Source of the DNA: Magnetospirillum gryphiswaldense MSR-1 v2
Lineage (GTDB): Bacteria > Pseudomonadota > Alphaproteobacteria > Rhodospirillales > Magnetospirillaceae
Direction of reading: 5' to 3'
Length of the DNA stretch: 64,000 nucleotides
Assembly (NCBI RefSeq): GCF_000513295.1
Contig: NC_023065.1
Coordinates: forward strand, 1,612,001-1,676,000
The position numbers were made by a program, and so were the translations under genes. The notes below the pieces were generated by a model that had not been told where the DNA came from, made no database searches, and saw only the letters and a list, made by a program, of their open reading frames with translations. Shown here one piece after another: positions 53,145 through 62,305 of this stretch. Each line of letters opens with the position of its first letter. Position 1 is the first letter of the stretch.

Positions 53145-54527
53145 TTATTGGCTGACGCGCAGTTGCGACAATTCGGTGGCGATGGCGCGGAACGAGGCGC
53201 GCAGATCCGCCTGGGACGGCGAATCGAACCACTTGGCCGTGCTGCTGGCGCAGGCCTTGTAGATATCCTTGGTCGCCTGATTGATGCCCGAGGTGAAGGT
53301 GATGGTATAGACGGTGATGCCCTTGTCCTTCATGGCCTGGCACACCTGGGTCAAGCGAGTGTTGATGACGCTCTTGGCGGTGGTGGTGCTGGTGGTGCCC
53401 AAGGCGCCGTACTGATCCAGCCGGCCATAGCCGCTGTAATCGGAATTGACGGCGCTGTTGACCTTGTTGGGGCCGGTGGTGCTGGTCAGCTTATAGAACT
53501 GGTTGTCGCCGTCGGTCATCAGGATCACCGCCTTCGCCCATTTGGGCGTGTTCCAGGCCAGCCCCTCGGTGAAGGGTGGTTCCGGCGACAGCACCCTCAG
53601 GCCCCAGGCCATGCCGATATCGCCCATGGTGCCGCCGCGGCTCCAGGCACGCAGAGCCTGGATGGCGCTGTCCACCGTGGCCTTGACCCCGGTCAGCGGC
53701 GTGATCGGCGTCGGACAGCCCAGATTGGGGCCGGTGCCGCCATTGCCCTGGCTGGGATCGGCACGCACCGTCGACGCCTTGGTCGCATCGTAATAATTGT
53801 CGATGGCCGGCAGCCATTGATAACGCTGCCAAGCGGCGGTCGAGGCCGGACTGTCTTCCATGGCGCGACCGACGCGCTCGATGACGCAGCCCTTCCAGCC
53901 CAGCAGGTTGGTGAGGGCATAGGCATCGTTGCCGCTGATCAGCGTAGGGGCGATGGGGCCGGGATTGACCGAGGCGGAATACGGCACCACCGCCACCCGC
54001 AAGGTGGGATGGTCGGCGCGACCGCCGAACAGGATATCCACCAGTTCCTGCGCCGCGTCGCGCAGGGCGCCGATATTGTCGCTGGTGGTCATCGACCCGG
54101 TATTGTCCAGCACCAGGGCCAGTTCCAGCCCCTTGATCGAGCGGATCACCTGGGCGCTTTCGCTGACCGCGATGGTGTCGATGCCGACCAGTTGCATCAA
54201 CGTGGTCTGCACCTGGGCCGAGCCATTGGCCGACACCACGTCGCCTGTGACGGAAACGCTGAAACTGCCGGCGGCATCCAGGCCGCTATCCTTGAAATTG
54301 GCGTCGAAGAACTTTTGCCCGATCTGTTGCAGTTCATCGGCGGTGCCGGTGGACGACCCCACCGCCAGGGCGGCGGCATCCAAGGCCTGCGATAACTTGC
54401 TTTTGACCGCATAGGCCCGGGCGGTGTCCACCGCCAGCCCCACCGACAGCGACAGGGGAATCAGGGCCAGGGCGAAGATGATCGCCACAGTACCGCGCCG
54501 GTCGTGCATCAGACGTCGCAAGATCAT
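53145..54527 (-). CDS. tadG: TadG-like pilus-associated protein with von Willebrand A domain
   Basis: This 460-residue protein has the TadG N-terminal motif DRRGTVAIIFALALIPLSLS with a transmembrane helix. A von Willebrand A domain follows with the metal site LDNTGSMT near residue 140 and VILMTDGDNQF. TadG is a minor pilus-associated protein that anchors or adheres. Its start overlaps the upstream tadF stop as ATGA. Confidence 0.88.
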   Translation of the reverse strand: MILRRLMHDRRGTVAIIFALALIPLSLSVGLAVDTARAYAVKSKLSQALDAAALAVGSSTGTADELQQIGQKFFDANFKDSGLDAAGSFSVSVTGDVVSANGSAQVQTTLMQLVGIDTIAVSESAQVIRSIKGLELALVLDNTGSMTTSDNIGALRDAAQELVDILFGGRADHPTLRVAVVPYSASVNPGPIAPTLISGNDAYALTNLLGWKGCVIERVGRAMEDSPASTAAWQRYQWLPAIDNYYDATKASTVRADPSQGNGGTGPNLGCPTPITPLTGVKATVDSAIQALRAWSRGGTMGDIGMAWGLRVLSPEPPFTEGLAWNTPKWAKAVILMTDGDNQFYKLTSTTGPNKVNSAVNSDYSGYGRLDQYGALGTTSTTTAKSVINTRLTQVCQAMKDKGITVYTITFTSGINQATKDIYKACASSTAKWFDSPSQADLRASFRAIATELSQLRVSQ

Positions 54528-55078
54528 GGCAATGTTCCCGTCGAACCGTTGAAGGGGATCAGGCGCACCAGCCGAGGGCGCGAGACGACGCTGTGATTCA
54601 GGCTCAGGCTGCCCAAGATGGCTTGCAGCAAGGGCGGATGGGTATAGCGCAGGGTCACCATGATGACGCTTTGACCGTTGGGAGCCAGCCCGGCGGCATC
54701 ACCGATGGCGACGGCGGGCGCGGCCCCGCCCCAGGAATAGGTCCACAACTGCACTGGCTGGCCGGCACTGGAAATGCCGACACTGGCCACCCGGATACCC
54801 AACCGGTCGGCGCCGCTGGGCAGCGGGTCGAGCACCCGTTGCGCCCCGGTGACGATGCCGTTCATGCTGGCGGTGCTCTGGCTGTCGGCGCGCGAGGTCA
54901 GATCGGACACCACCTGGGCCGCCGACAACGCCTTGCCATAGGCCTGAACCAGGCCGAAGACCTCGGCCATGCCCACCAGCATCAGCACCATCACCGGCAG
55001 GATCAGGGCGAATTCGGTGGCGGCGATGCCGGCGCGGTCGCGGCGAAGACGGGCGAGCATGCGGGCGGCGGGGCTCAT
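54524..55078 (-). CDS. tadF: TadE/TadF-family pseudopilin
   Basis: This 184-residue minor pseudopilin has the TadE-like start RDRAGIAATEFALILPVMVL and a single membrane helix. It is coupled to its neighbours by ATGA overlaps on both sides. Assignment as TadF rather than a second TadE follows from position only. Confidence 0.82.
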   Translation of the reverse strand: MSPAARMLARLRRDRAGIAATEFALILPVMVLMLVGMAEVFGLVQAYGKALSAAQVVSDLTSRADSQSTASMNGIVTGAQRVLDPLPSGADRLGIRVASVGISSAGQPVQLWTYSWGGAAPAVAIGDAAGLAPNGQSVIMVTLRYTHPPLLQAILGSLSLNHSVVSRPRLVRLIPFNGSTGTLP

Positions 55079-55599
55079 TCGAACGGCTCCGTCCGCATCA
55101 CCGTGGTGGAAATCAGCGGCAAGGTGCCGTCGCCACCGCCCATCAGCGATCCGATCAAGGGCGTGATGAAGGAATGCACATGGATGACCCGCACGGTGAC
55201 CACCGTGTTGGCGCCGCCGGGGCTGAACTGCACATTGGTGGGAATGCCGGCGGCGTCGAAGACCGGCGCCGGCAAGGCGATGGTGGCGAAATCGGCGAAG
55301 CTGCGGACATCGAAATAGAAATCCTCACAGGGGAACAGCCCGATCAGATTGGGGCAGAATTCCTGTTGGAAGCGCGCGCCGGCATCGCCGGCGCCCTGCA
55401 CCACCCCGGTGCGCACCTGCCGCGCCGCTTCGCGCGTGGCGCCCTCCATCACCGCCGCCTTGAAGGCGACATAGCCGGTTTCCACCATGCCGGCGATCAT
55501 CAGGAAGAACGGCAAGGCGACAAGGGCGAATTCCACCGCGGTGGAGCCGCGGCTGTCGCCCCGCAATCGGTGCAGGATTTTGGTCAAGGGAAAGCGCAT
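55075..55599 (-). CDS. tadE: TadE-family pseudopilin
   Basis: This 174-residue pseudopilin has the TadE motif GDSRGSTAVEFALVALPFFL with the conserved Glu of the prepilin-type helix. A periplasmic domain follows with two cysteines (FCPNLIGLFPCED). It is the first gene of the tadE-tadF-tadG run and would be processed by CpaA. Confidence 0.88.
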   Translation of the reverse strand: MRFPLTKILHRLRGDSRGSTAVEFALVALPFFLMIAGMVETGYVAFKAAVMEGATREAARQVRTGVVQGAGDAGARFQQEFCPNLIGLFPCEDFYFDVRSFADFATIALPAPVFDAAGIPTNVQFSPGGANTVVTVRVIHVHSFITPLIGSLMGGGDGTLPLISTTVMRTEPFE

Positions 55600-55682
55600 G
55601 CAGAATGTCCCTGTTCGGGGCAGTCCGCGGTCGGCGCGATAATGATCATAATCCCGGCGGCGGAATTGCTCAATGGCTTCCT

Positions 55683-56903
55683 TCAGCCGCCCACCACGCC
55701 CTTGGCCCGCAGGTCCATGATGGCCGCTTGGTCCAGCCCCAACAGCCGCGACAACAAGGCATCGGTATCGGCGCCCAGCACCGGCGGCGCCCGCTCATAG
55801 CTGATCGGCGTCTCGGAAAAGCGGATGGGATTGGCGACCAGATCCACCGATCCGGCCAAAGGGTGATCCACCGCCGCCACCATGCCGCGATGTTTGATCT
55901 GCGGATTGTCGAACACCTGATCCAAAGTGTTGATGGGGCCACACGGCACCCCGGCAGCCTCCAACGTCTCGATCCACACCGCGCTGGGGCGCGATCGCAG
56001 CACCTCGCGCAACAGCGGGATCAGAGTGTCGCGGTTGCCCACCCGCCCGGCATTGCTGGCATAGCGCCCGTCCGCCGCCACCTCCGGGCAGCCGGCGACG
56101 GCGCAGAATTTCTGGAACTGGCCGTCATTGCCCACCGCCAAGATCACATGGCCGTCGCTGGTGGCGAAGGCCTGATAGGGCACGATATTGGGATGCGCAT
56201 TGCCCAAACGCTGGGGCACCATACCGCCGACCAGATAATTGGCGGCCTGATTGGCCAGCACCGCCACCTGCACGTCCAACAGCGCCAAATCCACGTGCTG
56301 GCCTTGGCCGGTACGGTCACGGTGGGACAAAGCCGCCAGCACCGCCACCGACGCGTACATGCCGGTGAAAATGTCGGTAAGGGCGACGCCGACCTTCATG
56401 GGCTCGCCCTCGGGTTCGCCGGTCAGGCTCATCAGTCCGCCCATGCCCTGGACCAGAAAATCGTATCCGGCCCGCTGGGCATAGGGACCATCCTGGCCAA
56501 AGCCGGTGATGGAACAATAGATGATGTCGGGCTTGACCTGACGCAGACTGGCGTAATCCAAACCATATTTGGCCAGCCCCCCGGCCTTGAAGTTTTCCAG
56601 CACCACGTCGCAATCGGCGGCCAGTTGGCGCACCAGTTGCTGCCCCTCTGCCTGGGTGAAGTCGATGGCCAGGGATTGCTTGCCCCGGTTGGCCGACAGG
56701 TAATAGGCGCTTTCCCGTGTATCGCGCCCTTGGTCATCCTTGAGGAAAGGCGGTCCCCAGGCGCGGGTATCGTCGCCCTGCCCCGGCTTTTCCACCTTGA
56801 TGACCTCGGCCCCCAGATCGGCCAGCATCTGACCGGCCCAGGGGCCGGCCAGCACGCGGCTGAGATCGAGCACGCGCAGATGCGCAAGCGCCCCCTTGGT
56901 CAC
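55683..56903 (-). CDS. CaiB/BaiF-family CoA-transferase, probable succinyl-CoA:glutarate CoA-transferase
   Basis: This 406-residue family III CoA-transferase contains [30 protein letters not shown]-like [17 protein letters not shown], and the catalytic Asp region [16 protein letters not shown]. Its GTG start overlaps the stop of glutaryl-CoA dehydrogenase as GTGA. That coupling suggests it charges glutarate with CoA to make glutaryl-CoA, like human SUGCT. Other dicarboxylates are possible. Confidence 0.85.
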   Translation of the reverse strand: MTKGALAHLRVLDLSRVLAGPWAGQMLADLGAEVIKVEKPGQGDDTRAWGPPFLKDDQGRDTRESAYYLSANRGKQSLAIDFTQAEGQQLVRQLAADCDVVLENFKAGGLAKYGLDYASLRQVKPDIIYCSITGFGQDGPYAQRAGYDFLVQGMGGLMSLTGEPEGEPMKVGVALTDIFTGMYASVAVLAALSHRDRTGQGQHVDLALLDVQVAVLANQAANYLVGGMVPQRLGNAHPNIVPYQAFATSDGHVILAVGNDGQFQKFCAVAGCPEVAADGRYASNAGRVGNRDTLIPLLREVLRSRPSAVWIETLEAAGVPCGPINTLDQVFDNPQIKHRGMVAAVDHPLAGSVDLVANPIRFSETPISYERAPPVLGADTDALLSRLLGLDQAAIMDLRAKGVVGG

Positions 56904-58078
56904 GAAAAGGCCTGGATGCCGGTTTGCGAGCGGCCCAGGATCAAAGCGTGCACGTCCTGGGTGCCTTCATAGGTGTTGACGGTTTCCAAATTGACCATGT
57001 GGCGCATGACCTGGAACTCGTCGGCGATGCCGTTGCCGCCGTGCATGTCGCGGGCGACGCGGGCGATATCCAGCGCCTTGACGCAATTGTTGCGCTTGAT
57101 CAGCGACACCGCTTCCGGCGCCCAAGAGCCGTCATCCATCATCCGCCCGACCCGGATGGCCGCTTGCAGGGCCAAAGCGATGTCGGTCTGCATGTTGGCC
57201 AGCTTGAACTGGATCAGCTGGTTGGCGGCCAGAGGACGGCCGAACTGCTTGCGGTCCAAGGTGTATTGGCGGGCGGCGTGCCAACAGAACTCGGCGGCGC
57301 CGACCACGCCCCAGGCGATGCCGTAGCGCGCCTTGTTCAGGCAGCCGAACGGACCGGCCAGCCCCGAAGCATTGGGCAGCAGATTGTCATCGGGAACGAA
57401 GGCCTCGTCCAACACGATCTCGCCGGTGACCGAGGCGCGCAAGCTCAGCTTGCCCTCGATCTTGGGGGTAGTGAAGCCCTTGGTGCCGCGCTCGACGACG
57501 AAACCCTTGATCTTGCCGTCATGGCCGTCGGACTTGGCCCACACCACGGCGATGTCGGCGATGGGGGAATTGGTGATCCACATCTTCTGCCCAGACAACA
57601 GATAGCCGCCATCGACCTTTTTCGCCCGCGTGCGCATGCTGGCCGGGTCCGAGCCCGAATCCGGCTCGGTCAGGCCGAAACAGCCGACCAACTCGCCCGA
57701 GGCCAGACGCGGCAACCATTTCTGTTTCTGCGCCTCGCTGCCATAGGCGTGGATGGGGTGCATGACCAGCGACGATTGCACGCTCATGGCCGAACGATAG
57801 CCGGAATCCACCCGCTCGACCTCGCGCGCGATCAGGCCGTAAGCCACGTGGTTGACGCCGGGTCCGCCGTATTCCTCCGGCACCGTCGGCCCCAGCAGGC
57901 CCAGGGCGCCCATCTCGGTCATGATCTCGCGGTCGAAGCGCTCGTGGCGGAAGGCGCCGATGACGCGCGGCTGCAATTTGTCCTGACAATAGTCGCGGGC
58001 GGCGTCGCGGATCATCCTTTCCTCTTGGGAAAGCTGGTCCTCGATCAGAAAGGGGTCATCCCAGCGAAAGTCCTGCAC
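56900..58078 (-). CDS. gcdH: Glutaryl-CoA dehydrogenase
   Basis: This 392-residue FAD enzyme oxidises and decarboxylates glutaryl-CoA to crotonyl-CoA in lysine, tryptophan and glutarate breakdown. It starts [20 protein letters not shown], as GcdH proteins do. It contains the acyl-CoA dehydrogenase signatures [16 protein letters not shown] and [15 protein letters not shown], and the catalytic Glu in [15 protein letters not shown]. It is the upstream partner of the CoA-transferase gene. Confidence 0.93.
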   Translation of the reverse strand: MQDFRWDDPFLIEDQLSQEERMIRDAARDYCQDKLQPRVIGAFRHERFDREIMTEMGALGLLGPTVPEEYGGPGVNHVAYGLIAREVERVDSGYRSAMSVQSSLVMHPIHAYGSEAQKQKWLPRLASGELVGCFGLTEPDSGSDPASMRTRAKKVDGGYLLSGQKMWITNSPIADIAVVWAKSDGHDGKIKGFVVERGTKGFTTPKIEGKLSLRASVTGEIVLDEAFVPDDNLLPNASGLAGPFGCLNKARYGIAWGVVGAAEFCWHAARQYTLDRKQFGRPLAANQLIQFKLANMQTDIALALQAAIRVGRMMDDGSWAPEAVSLIKRNNCVKALDIARVARDMHGGNGIADEFQVMRHMVNLETVNTYEGTQDVHALILGRSQTGIQAFS

Positions 58079-58113
58079 GGTGAAGTCTCCTCGTTATTTC
58101 TTGTGTTGCCCCA

Positions 58114-59301
58114 TCATAGCGGACGAAAAGCCAAAAGCGTCATGTCGTCGCGCTGCGGCTCGGCGCCGCGCCATTGGGCCAGACGGCTTTCCAGGGCGTC
58201 AAGCTGCCGGGGCAGCAACTCGGCCCGATGATGGGCCAGTTGCTCGGCCAGACGGCGCCAGCCGAACAATTGGCGCCGCTCCCCGCCGCCCATATTGTCG
58301 GTGATGCCGTCGCTGAACAGATAGAAGCTCGCCCCCGGACGCAGCTCCACCAGGCGGGTCGACAGCCGGGCCAGATCGGGCGCGCCGCCATCGCCGCAGC
58401 CGATGCGGTCGCCGCGCAGCAGATCCACCCCCTCGGCCTCGCCCATCAGCAGATGCATGTTGGCACCGGCAAAGGCCAGTTGCCGCCGCACGGGATCGAC
58501 CACGCAGATGGCGGCGTCGAAACCGTCATCGCTGGCTTGCCCGCCTTGGTCCTGACGCAGCAGATTGCGAAAGGCCTGGTGCAGATCGGCGAGGATGCGG
58601 GCGGGATCGGTGTTGCGGCTGTCGCGCAGCACCTGGGCCAGACTGGCGGCGGCGACCACCGCCATGAAGGCGCCGGGAACGCCGTGGCCGGTGCAGTCGA
58701 TCAAGGCGAAGACGCTGACATCGCCATGCATTCCAGCCCAATAATAATCGCCGCCGACCACGTCGAGGGGCCGCCACAACACCGCCGTCTCGGCCACCGC
58801 TCCTTGCAGATCGGCCAAATCCGGCAGCATGGCCCCTTGAATGCGGCTGGCATAGCGAAGGCCGGCGGCAACCATGCGGTTGGCATCTTCAAGCTGCCGG
58901 TTGTATCGACGCAGATTGATGCGGGCACGGACCATTTCCAGGTGGTTATGAACCCGGGCGCGGACCACCGGCGGATTGAACGGCTTGGGGATATAATCCA
59001 CCGCCCCGCATTGCAACCCTTTGATCTCGGATTCCTTGTCTTCCAGGCTGGTGATGAAGATGACCGGAATCTCGGCGGTGACGGAATCGGCTTTCAGCCG
59101 CCGGCACAGTTCATAGCCGTCCATGCCCGGCATCATCACATCCAGCAAGATCAGATGCGGCAACCGGTGGAATGCGATGTCCAGCGCCTTCAAGGCATCG
59201 GTGGCGAACAGCACGTCATGTTCGGGCCGCAGGGTCTGCGACAGAATCATGATGTTGGCCGGATCGTCGTCAACGACCAGGACGATGCCGCGCGCCTGCA
59301 T
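58114..59301 (-). CDS. Response regulator with PP2C-type (RsbU) phosphatase output
   Basis: This 395-residue protein has a receiver (about residues 5-120; acceptor Asp in LLDVMMPGMDGYEL), a helical linker and a PP2C/SpoIIE phosphatase domain (VVGGDYYWAG; LIDCTGHGVPGAFMA; LFSDGITDNMGG; RDDMTLLAF). Such proteins dephosphorylate anti-sigma-factor antagonists. No anti-sigma or STAS gene is visible here. ATG 59301 overlaps the preceding receiver gene as TGATG. Confidence 0.92.
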   Translation of the reverse strand: MQARGIVLVVDDDPANIMILSQTLRPEHDVLFATDALKALDIAFHRLPHLILLDVMMPGMDGYELCRRLKADSVTAEIPVIFITSLEDKESEIKGLQCGAVDYIPKPFNPPVVRARVHNHLEMVRARINLRRYNRQLEDANRMVAAGLRYASRIQGAMLPDLADLQGAVAETAVLWRPLDVVGGDYYWAGMHGDVSVFALIDCTGHGVPGAFMAVVAAASLAQVLRDSRNTDPARILADLHQAFRNLLRQDQGGQASDDGFDAAICVVDPVRRQLAFAGANMHLLMGEAEGVDLLRGDRIGCGDGGAPDLARLSTRLVELRPGASFYLFSDGITDNMGGGERRQLFGWRRLAEQLAHHRAELLPRQLDALESRLAQWRGAEPQRDDMTLLAFRPL

Positions 59302-59687
59302 CAGCGCCGCCTATGGGCGAGTTCGGCCAACAGCCGCACCCTTTGCCGGATCAGCGCCGGGGCGACCGGCTTGGCGATGAAGTCGTCGGCGCCGCTTTCC
59401 AGGCCGCACTCGACATCGGCATCGGCGGAGGAACCCGACACCAGCACCACCATCATTCCGGCGGTGGCGGGATCGGCGCGCAAGGCCCGCGTCACCGCGA
59501 AACCATCGAGGTCCGGCATGACCACGTCGAGCAGGACCACGTCGGGCGGATTGGCCCTTGCCAGCTTCAGCGCCTGTTCCCCCGAGCGGGCGAATTGAAC
59601 CGGCCCCAGGGGGCTGACCGCCGCGTGCAGGATCTGGATGTTGGCCGGCTCGTCATCGACGATCAAAATGCGGATGGGATCAGTCAT
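59301..59687 (-). CDS. Single-domain response regulator
   Basis: This 128-residue receiver has the acid pair DDE, acceptor Asp in LLDVVMPDLDG, and Lys in IAKPVAP, with no output domain. It probably shuttles phosphate between the Hpt protein upstream and another partner. ATG 59687 with AAGGGA seven bases upstream is preferred over ATG 59693. Confidence 0.88.
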   Translation of the reverse strand: MTDPIRILIVDDEPANIQILHAAVSPLGPVQFARSGEQALKLARANPPDVVLLDVVMPDLDGFAVTRALRADPATAGMMVVLVSGSSADADVECGLESGADDFIAKPVAPALIRQRVRLLAELAHRRR

Positions 59688-60231
59688 GACCATTTCCCTT
59701 ACCTACCAGCAAAGCTGCGGCACCAGAAAAATCCAGTCCCCGAACGGCGGCGATGATAGCATCGTTATGGCCATTGCGGGGGACTGCCAGCCACCATTGC
59801 TCGGCCACCGACAGCGCCGCCAGATCACTTTGGTTCAGCAACGCGGCCAAACGTGTGGCCAAGACGTCGCCGGAATCGCCGCCGGTGGTCGTTTCAACCG
59901 TCGGCAAGGCGGCAAGGACCATCTGCACCTGGGCTTGGGCGGCGCCGATACGCTCTTGCAAAGCCGCCAGCGCCGCCCGCCAGTGTTCCGCCGTGGCCGA
60001 CGGCTGGCGTAGCAGCATGGCTTCACATTCCCGCGCCGCCTCGGCCACCTGGATCAGGGCCAGGTTGCCGGCGCTGCCGCCGATGCGATGAACCAAATTG
60101 CGCAAATCCGTACCCTCGGCCTCGGCAACGGCTCCGTGTTCGGCGAAGAAGCCTTCCAGCAGCCGCCGCGCCAGAGCCACATTGCCGTTGACGCGCGACA
60201 ACAGGGCAGGCCAATCAAAAGCGTCGCTCAT
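59680..60231 (-). CDS. Hpt-domain phosphotransfer protein
   Basis: This 183-residue protein has an N-terminal Hpt domain with His48 in NLVHRIGGSAGNLAL (usual HxLKG) and a C-terminal extension of about 80 residues with no recognised domain. It would carry phosphate between a hybrid kinase and the downstream receivers. ATG 60231 is used; the frame extends to 60630, but that would overlap the divergent regulator. Confidence 0.82.
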   Translation of the reverse strand: MSDAFDWPALLSRVNGNVALARRLLEGFFAEHGAVAEAEGTDLRNLVHRIGGSAGNLALIQVAEAARECEAMLLRQPSATAEHWRAALAALQERIGAAQAQVQMVLAALPTVETTTGGDSGDVLATRLAALLNQSDLAALSVAEQWWLAVPRNGHNDAIIAAVRGLDFSGAAALLVGKGNGHD

Positions 60232-60328
60232 GCCGGAACATCCCTGCCGGGTGAAGAAGTCGGTTGGATTTATATATTTGACCGCTATCCTGTGGAACAG
60301 CTGTTTTAGACAGATAACAAAGGCCAGG

Positions 60329-61267
60329 ATGAAACACGGCGCCGACATACTTATAGTTGAGGATTCAGCAACAGACATCCAGATACTGGCAGAGCTTCTC
60401 TCCGGCCTTGGCAGCATATCCTTTGCCATGACCGGATGTGATGCCTTGGCCAAGCTGCGCGACAGCCAGTTCGATGTCATCTTGCTGGATGTGATGCTGC
60501 CCGACATGACCGGCTTCGACGTTTGCCGAAAGATCGCCGCCGACCTCAAGCCGGGGGAATCGTCGGTGATTTTCGTCACCGCCTTGCATGATGCGCAATC
60601 CGAGGAGCACGGCCTGTTGCTGGGCGCCATGGATTACATCACCAAGCCGTTCTCCCCCCCTGCCGTGCGGGCACGGGTGCGCAACCACCTGATCCTCAGC
60701 CGGACGACGCGGGATTTGCGCCGTGCCCATGAACGGCTGCAACAATTGGCGGCGCTGGATTACCTGACCGGCACCTTCAATCGCGGCCATTTCGAGATGC
60801 TGGTCAACCGCGAACTGGAACGGGCGGAACGCAGCGGCCTGACCGGGGCGCTTTTGCTCATCGACCTCGATCATTTCAAACGCATCAACGACACCCATGG
60901 CCATGCCGCCGGCGATCAGGTCTTGATCTCGGTCGCCGATGCATGGCTGCGTGAGTTGCGGTCCTGCGACATCCTCGGTCGCGTCGGCGGCGAGGAATTC
61001 GCCGTGTTCCTGCCCGAAACCGGCGGAACCGAAGCGGCCAGTATCGCCGTCCGGCTGCTGCAACGGACCCGTGATCTCCCCATCGTCTGGGAGGGCCGGC
61101 AAACCCTGCGGGTCACCGCCTCGATCGGCGGGGCCTGGCCGGTGGATTGCGCGCTTGACCTGAAAACCCTGATGAAAGCCGCCGACCGCCTGCTGTATCG
61201 GGCCAAGCAGGCGGGACGTGACCGCATTGAAATCGAAGGCGCCAACAAGGAGCAGTCAATATGCTGA
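60329..61267 (+). CDS. Response regulator with diguanylate cyclase output (REC-GGDEF, PleD/WspR-like)
   Basis: This 312-residue protein has a receiver (acceptor Asp in LLDVMLPDMTGFDV) and a GGDEF domain with active GGEEF at 220-224 and an RxxD inhibitory site (RSCD) before it. Phosphorylation should raise c-di-GMP. ATG 60329 follows AAAGG. It overlaps the binding-protein gene by seven bases, and the kinase after that may be its activator. Confidence 0.92.
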   Translation: MKHGADILIVEDSATDIQILAELLSGLGSISFAMTGCDALAKLRDSQFDVILLDVMLPDMTGFDVCRKIAADLKPGESSVIFVTALHDAQSEEHGLLLGAMDYITKPFSPPAVRARVRNHLILSRTTRDLRRAHERLQQLAALDYLTGTFNRGHFEMLVNRELERAERSGLTGALLLIDLDHFKRINDTHGHAAGDQVLISVADAWLRELRSCDILGRVGGEEFAVFLPETGGTEAASIAVRLLQRTRDLPIVWEGRQTLRVTASIGGAWPVDCALDLKTLMKAADRLLYRAKQAGRDRIEIEGANKEQSIC

Positions 61268-62283
61268 AACGGATTGCGATCGCCGCATTGACCGCACTGC
61301 CATTGATCGCGGGCCTGACCACGCCGCCCCAGGCCCGCGCCGGCACCTTGGAAGAGGTCACCGCCCGCGGCGTCATCCGCTGCGGTGTCAGCGAATACGG
61401 CCCGGCCCTGACCGCCATGAACGAAAACGGTCAATGGGCCGGTTTCTACACCGATTTCTGCCGCGCCTTCGCCGCCGCCACCTTGGGCAATGCCCGGGCG
61501 GTGGATTTCGTCTCGGTGTCCAGCCTCGACCGTTTCGAGGCCTTGCGGCAAAAGGCCGTTGACGTGCTGTCCGAGGCCTCGACCTGGACCTCGGAGCGGG
61601 ACTTGGGCGGGCTGGCCTTTCCCGCCACCTCCATGATGGACGGCCAAGGCTTCCTGGTCCGCCGCGACGGCGGCATCAGCGGCTTGGACCAGTTGAAGGG
61701 GCGGCGTATCTGCGTGATCAGCCATGCCACCTCGGTAGGCGGACTGAACCGCGTCAACAAGGTCCGCAATCTTGGCTTCAAGATCCAGGAATATTCGTCC
61801 ATCCAGGGTTCGTTCGCCGCCTTCTTCGATCGCCAATGCGACGCGGTCAGCACCGACGGCATCATCCTGGCGTCGCTGCGCCAACAATTGGCCCCCAATC
61901 CCGCCGATTACGTGCTGCTGCCCGAACGCATCACCCGCGAACCCTTGTCGCCGGTGGTGCTGAAGAATGACCGCCGCTGGGAAGACATCATCCGCTGGAC
62001 CATCCTGGCCACCATCGCCGCCGAGGAATTGGGCATCACCTCGGCCAACGTCAAACAGCATCTGAACAGCACAGACCCGGAAATCCGCCGCCTGCTGGGG
62101 CTGGACGGCGACATGGGCGCCCGCCTGGGCCTGGACAAGGCCTGGGTCATGCGGGTGATCGAACAGGTCGGCAATTACGGCGAAATCTACAACCGCAACC
62201 TGACCAAGGTTCTCGGGCTGGACCGTGGCCAGAACGCCCTGTCGAGCCAGGGCGGCATCCTGTGGTCGCCGCCGTTCCGCTGA
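61261..62283 (+). CDS. Amino-acid-type periplasmic binding protein
   Basis: This 340-residue protein has a signal peptide (about residues 1-28) and an AapJ/BztA-like bacterial extracellular solute-binding family 3 fold ([57 protein letters not shown]). No ABC permease follows; a histidine kinase gene starts 23 bases downstream. It may present an amino acid to the kinase as a sensor subunit. Confidence 0.85.
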   Translation: MLKRIAIAALTALPLIAGLTTPPQARAGTLEEVTARGVIRCGVSEYGPALTAMNENGQWAGFYTDFCRAFAAATLGNARAVDFVSVSSLDRFEALRQKAVDVLSEASTWTSERDLGGLAFPATSMMDGQGFLVRRDGGISGLDQLKGRRICVISHATSVGGLNRVNKVRNLGFKIQEYSSIQGSFAAFFDRQCDAVSTDGIILASLRQQLAPNPADYVLLPERITREPLSPVVLKNDRRWEDIIRWTILATIAAEELGITSANVKQHLNSTDPEIRRLLGLDGDMGARLGLDKAWVMRVIEQVGNYGEIYNRNLTKVLGLDRGQNALSSQGGILWSPPFR

Positions 62284-62305
62284 TTTCCGACGAAGGACCA
62301 TCACC

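Noticed and set aside
52970-53155. 61-codon frame in the AT-rich gap
   Set aside because: Low-complexity hydrophobic translation from A/T runs, no ribosome site, and it runs into the tadG end.
60232-60630. N-terminal extension of the Hpt frame
   Set aside because: It would overlap the divergent receiver-GGDEF gene and shows no family similarity; MSDAFDW at 60231 fits the Hpt start.
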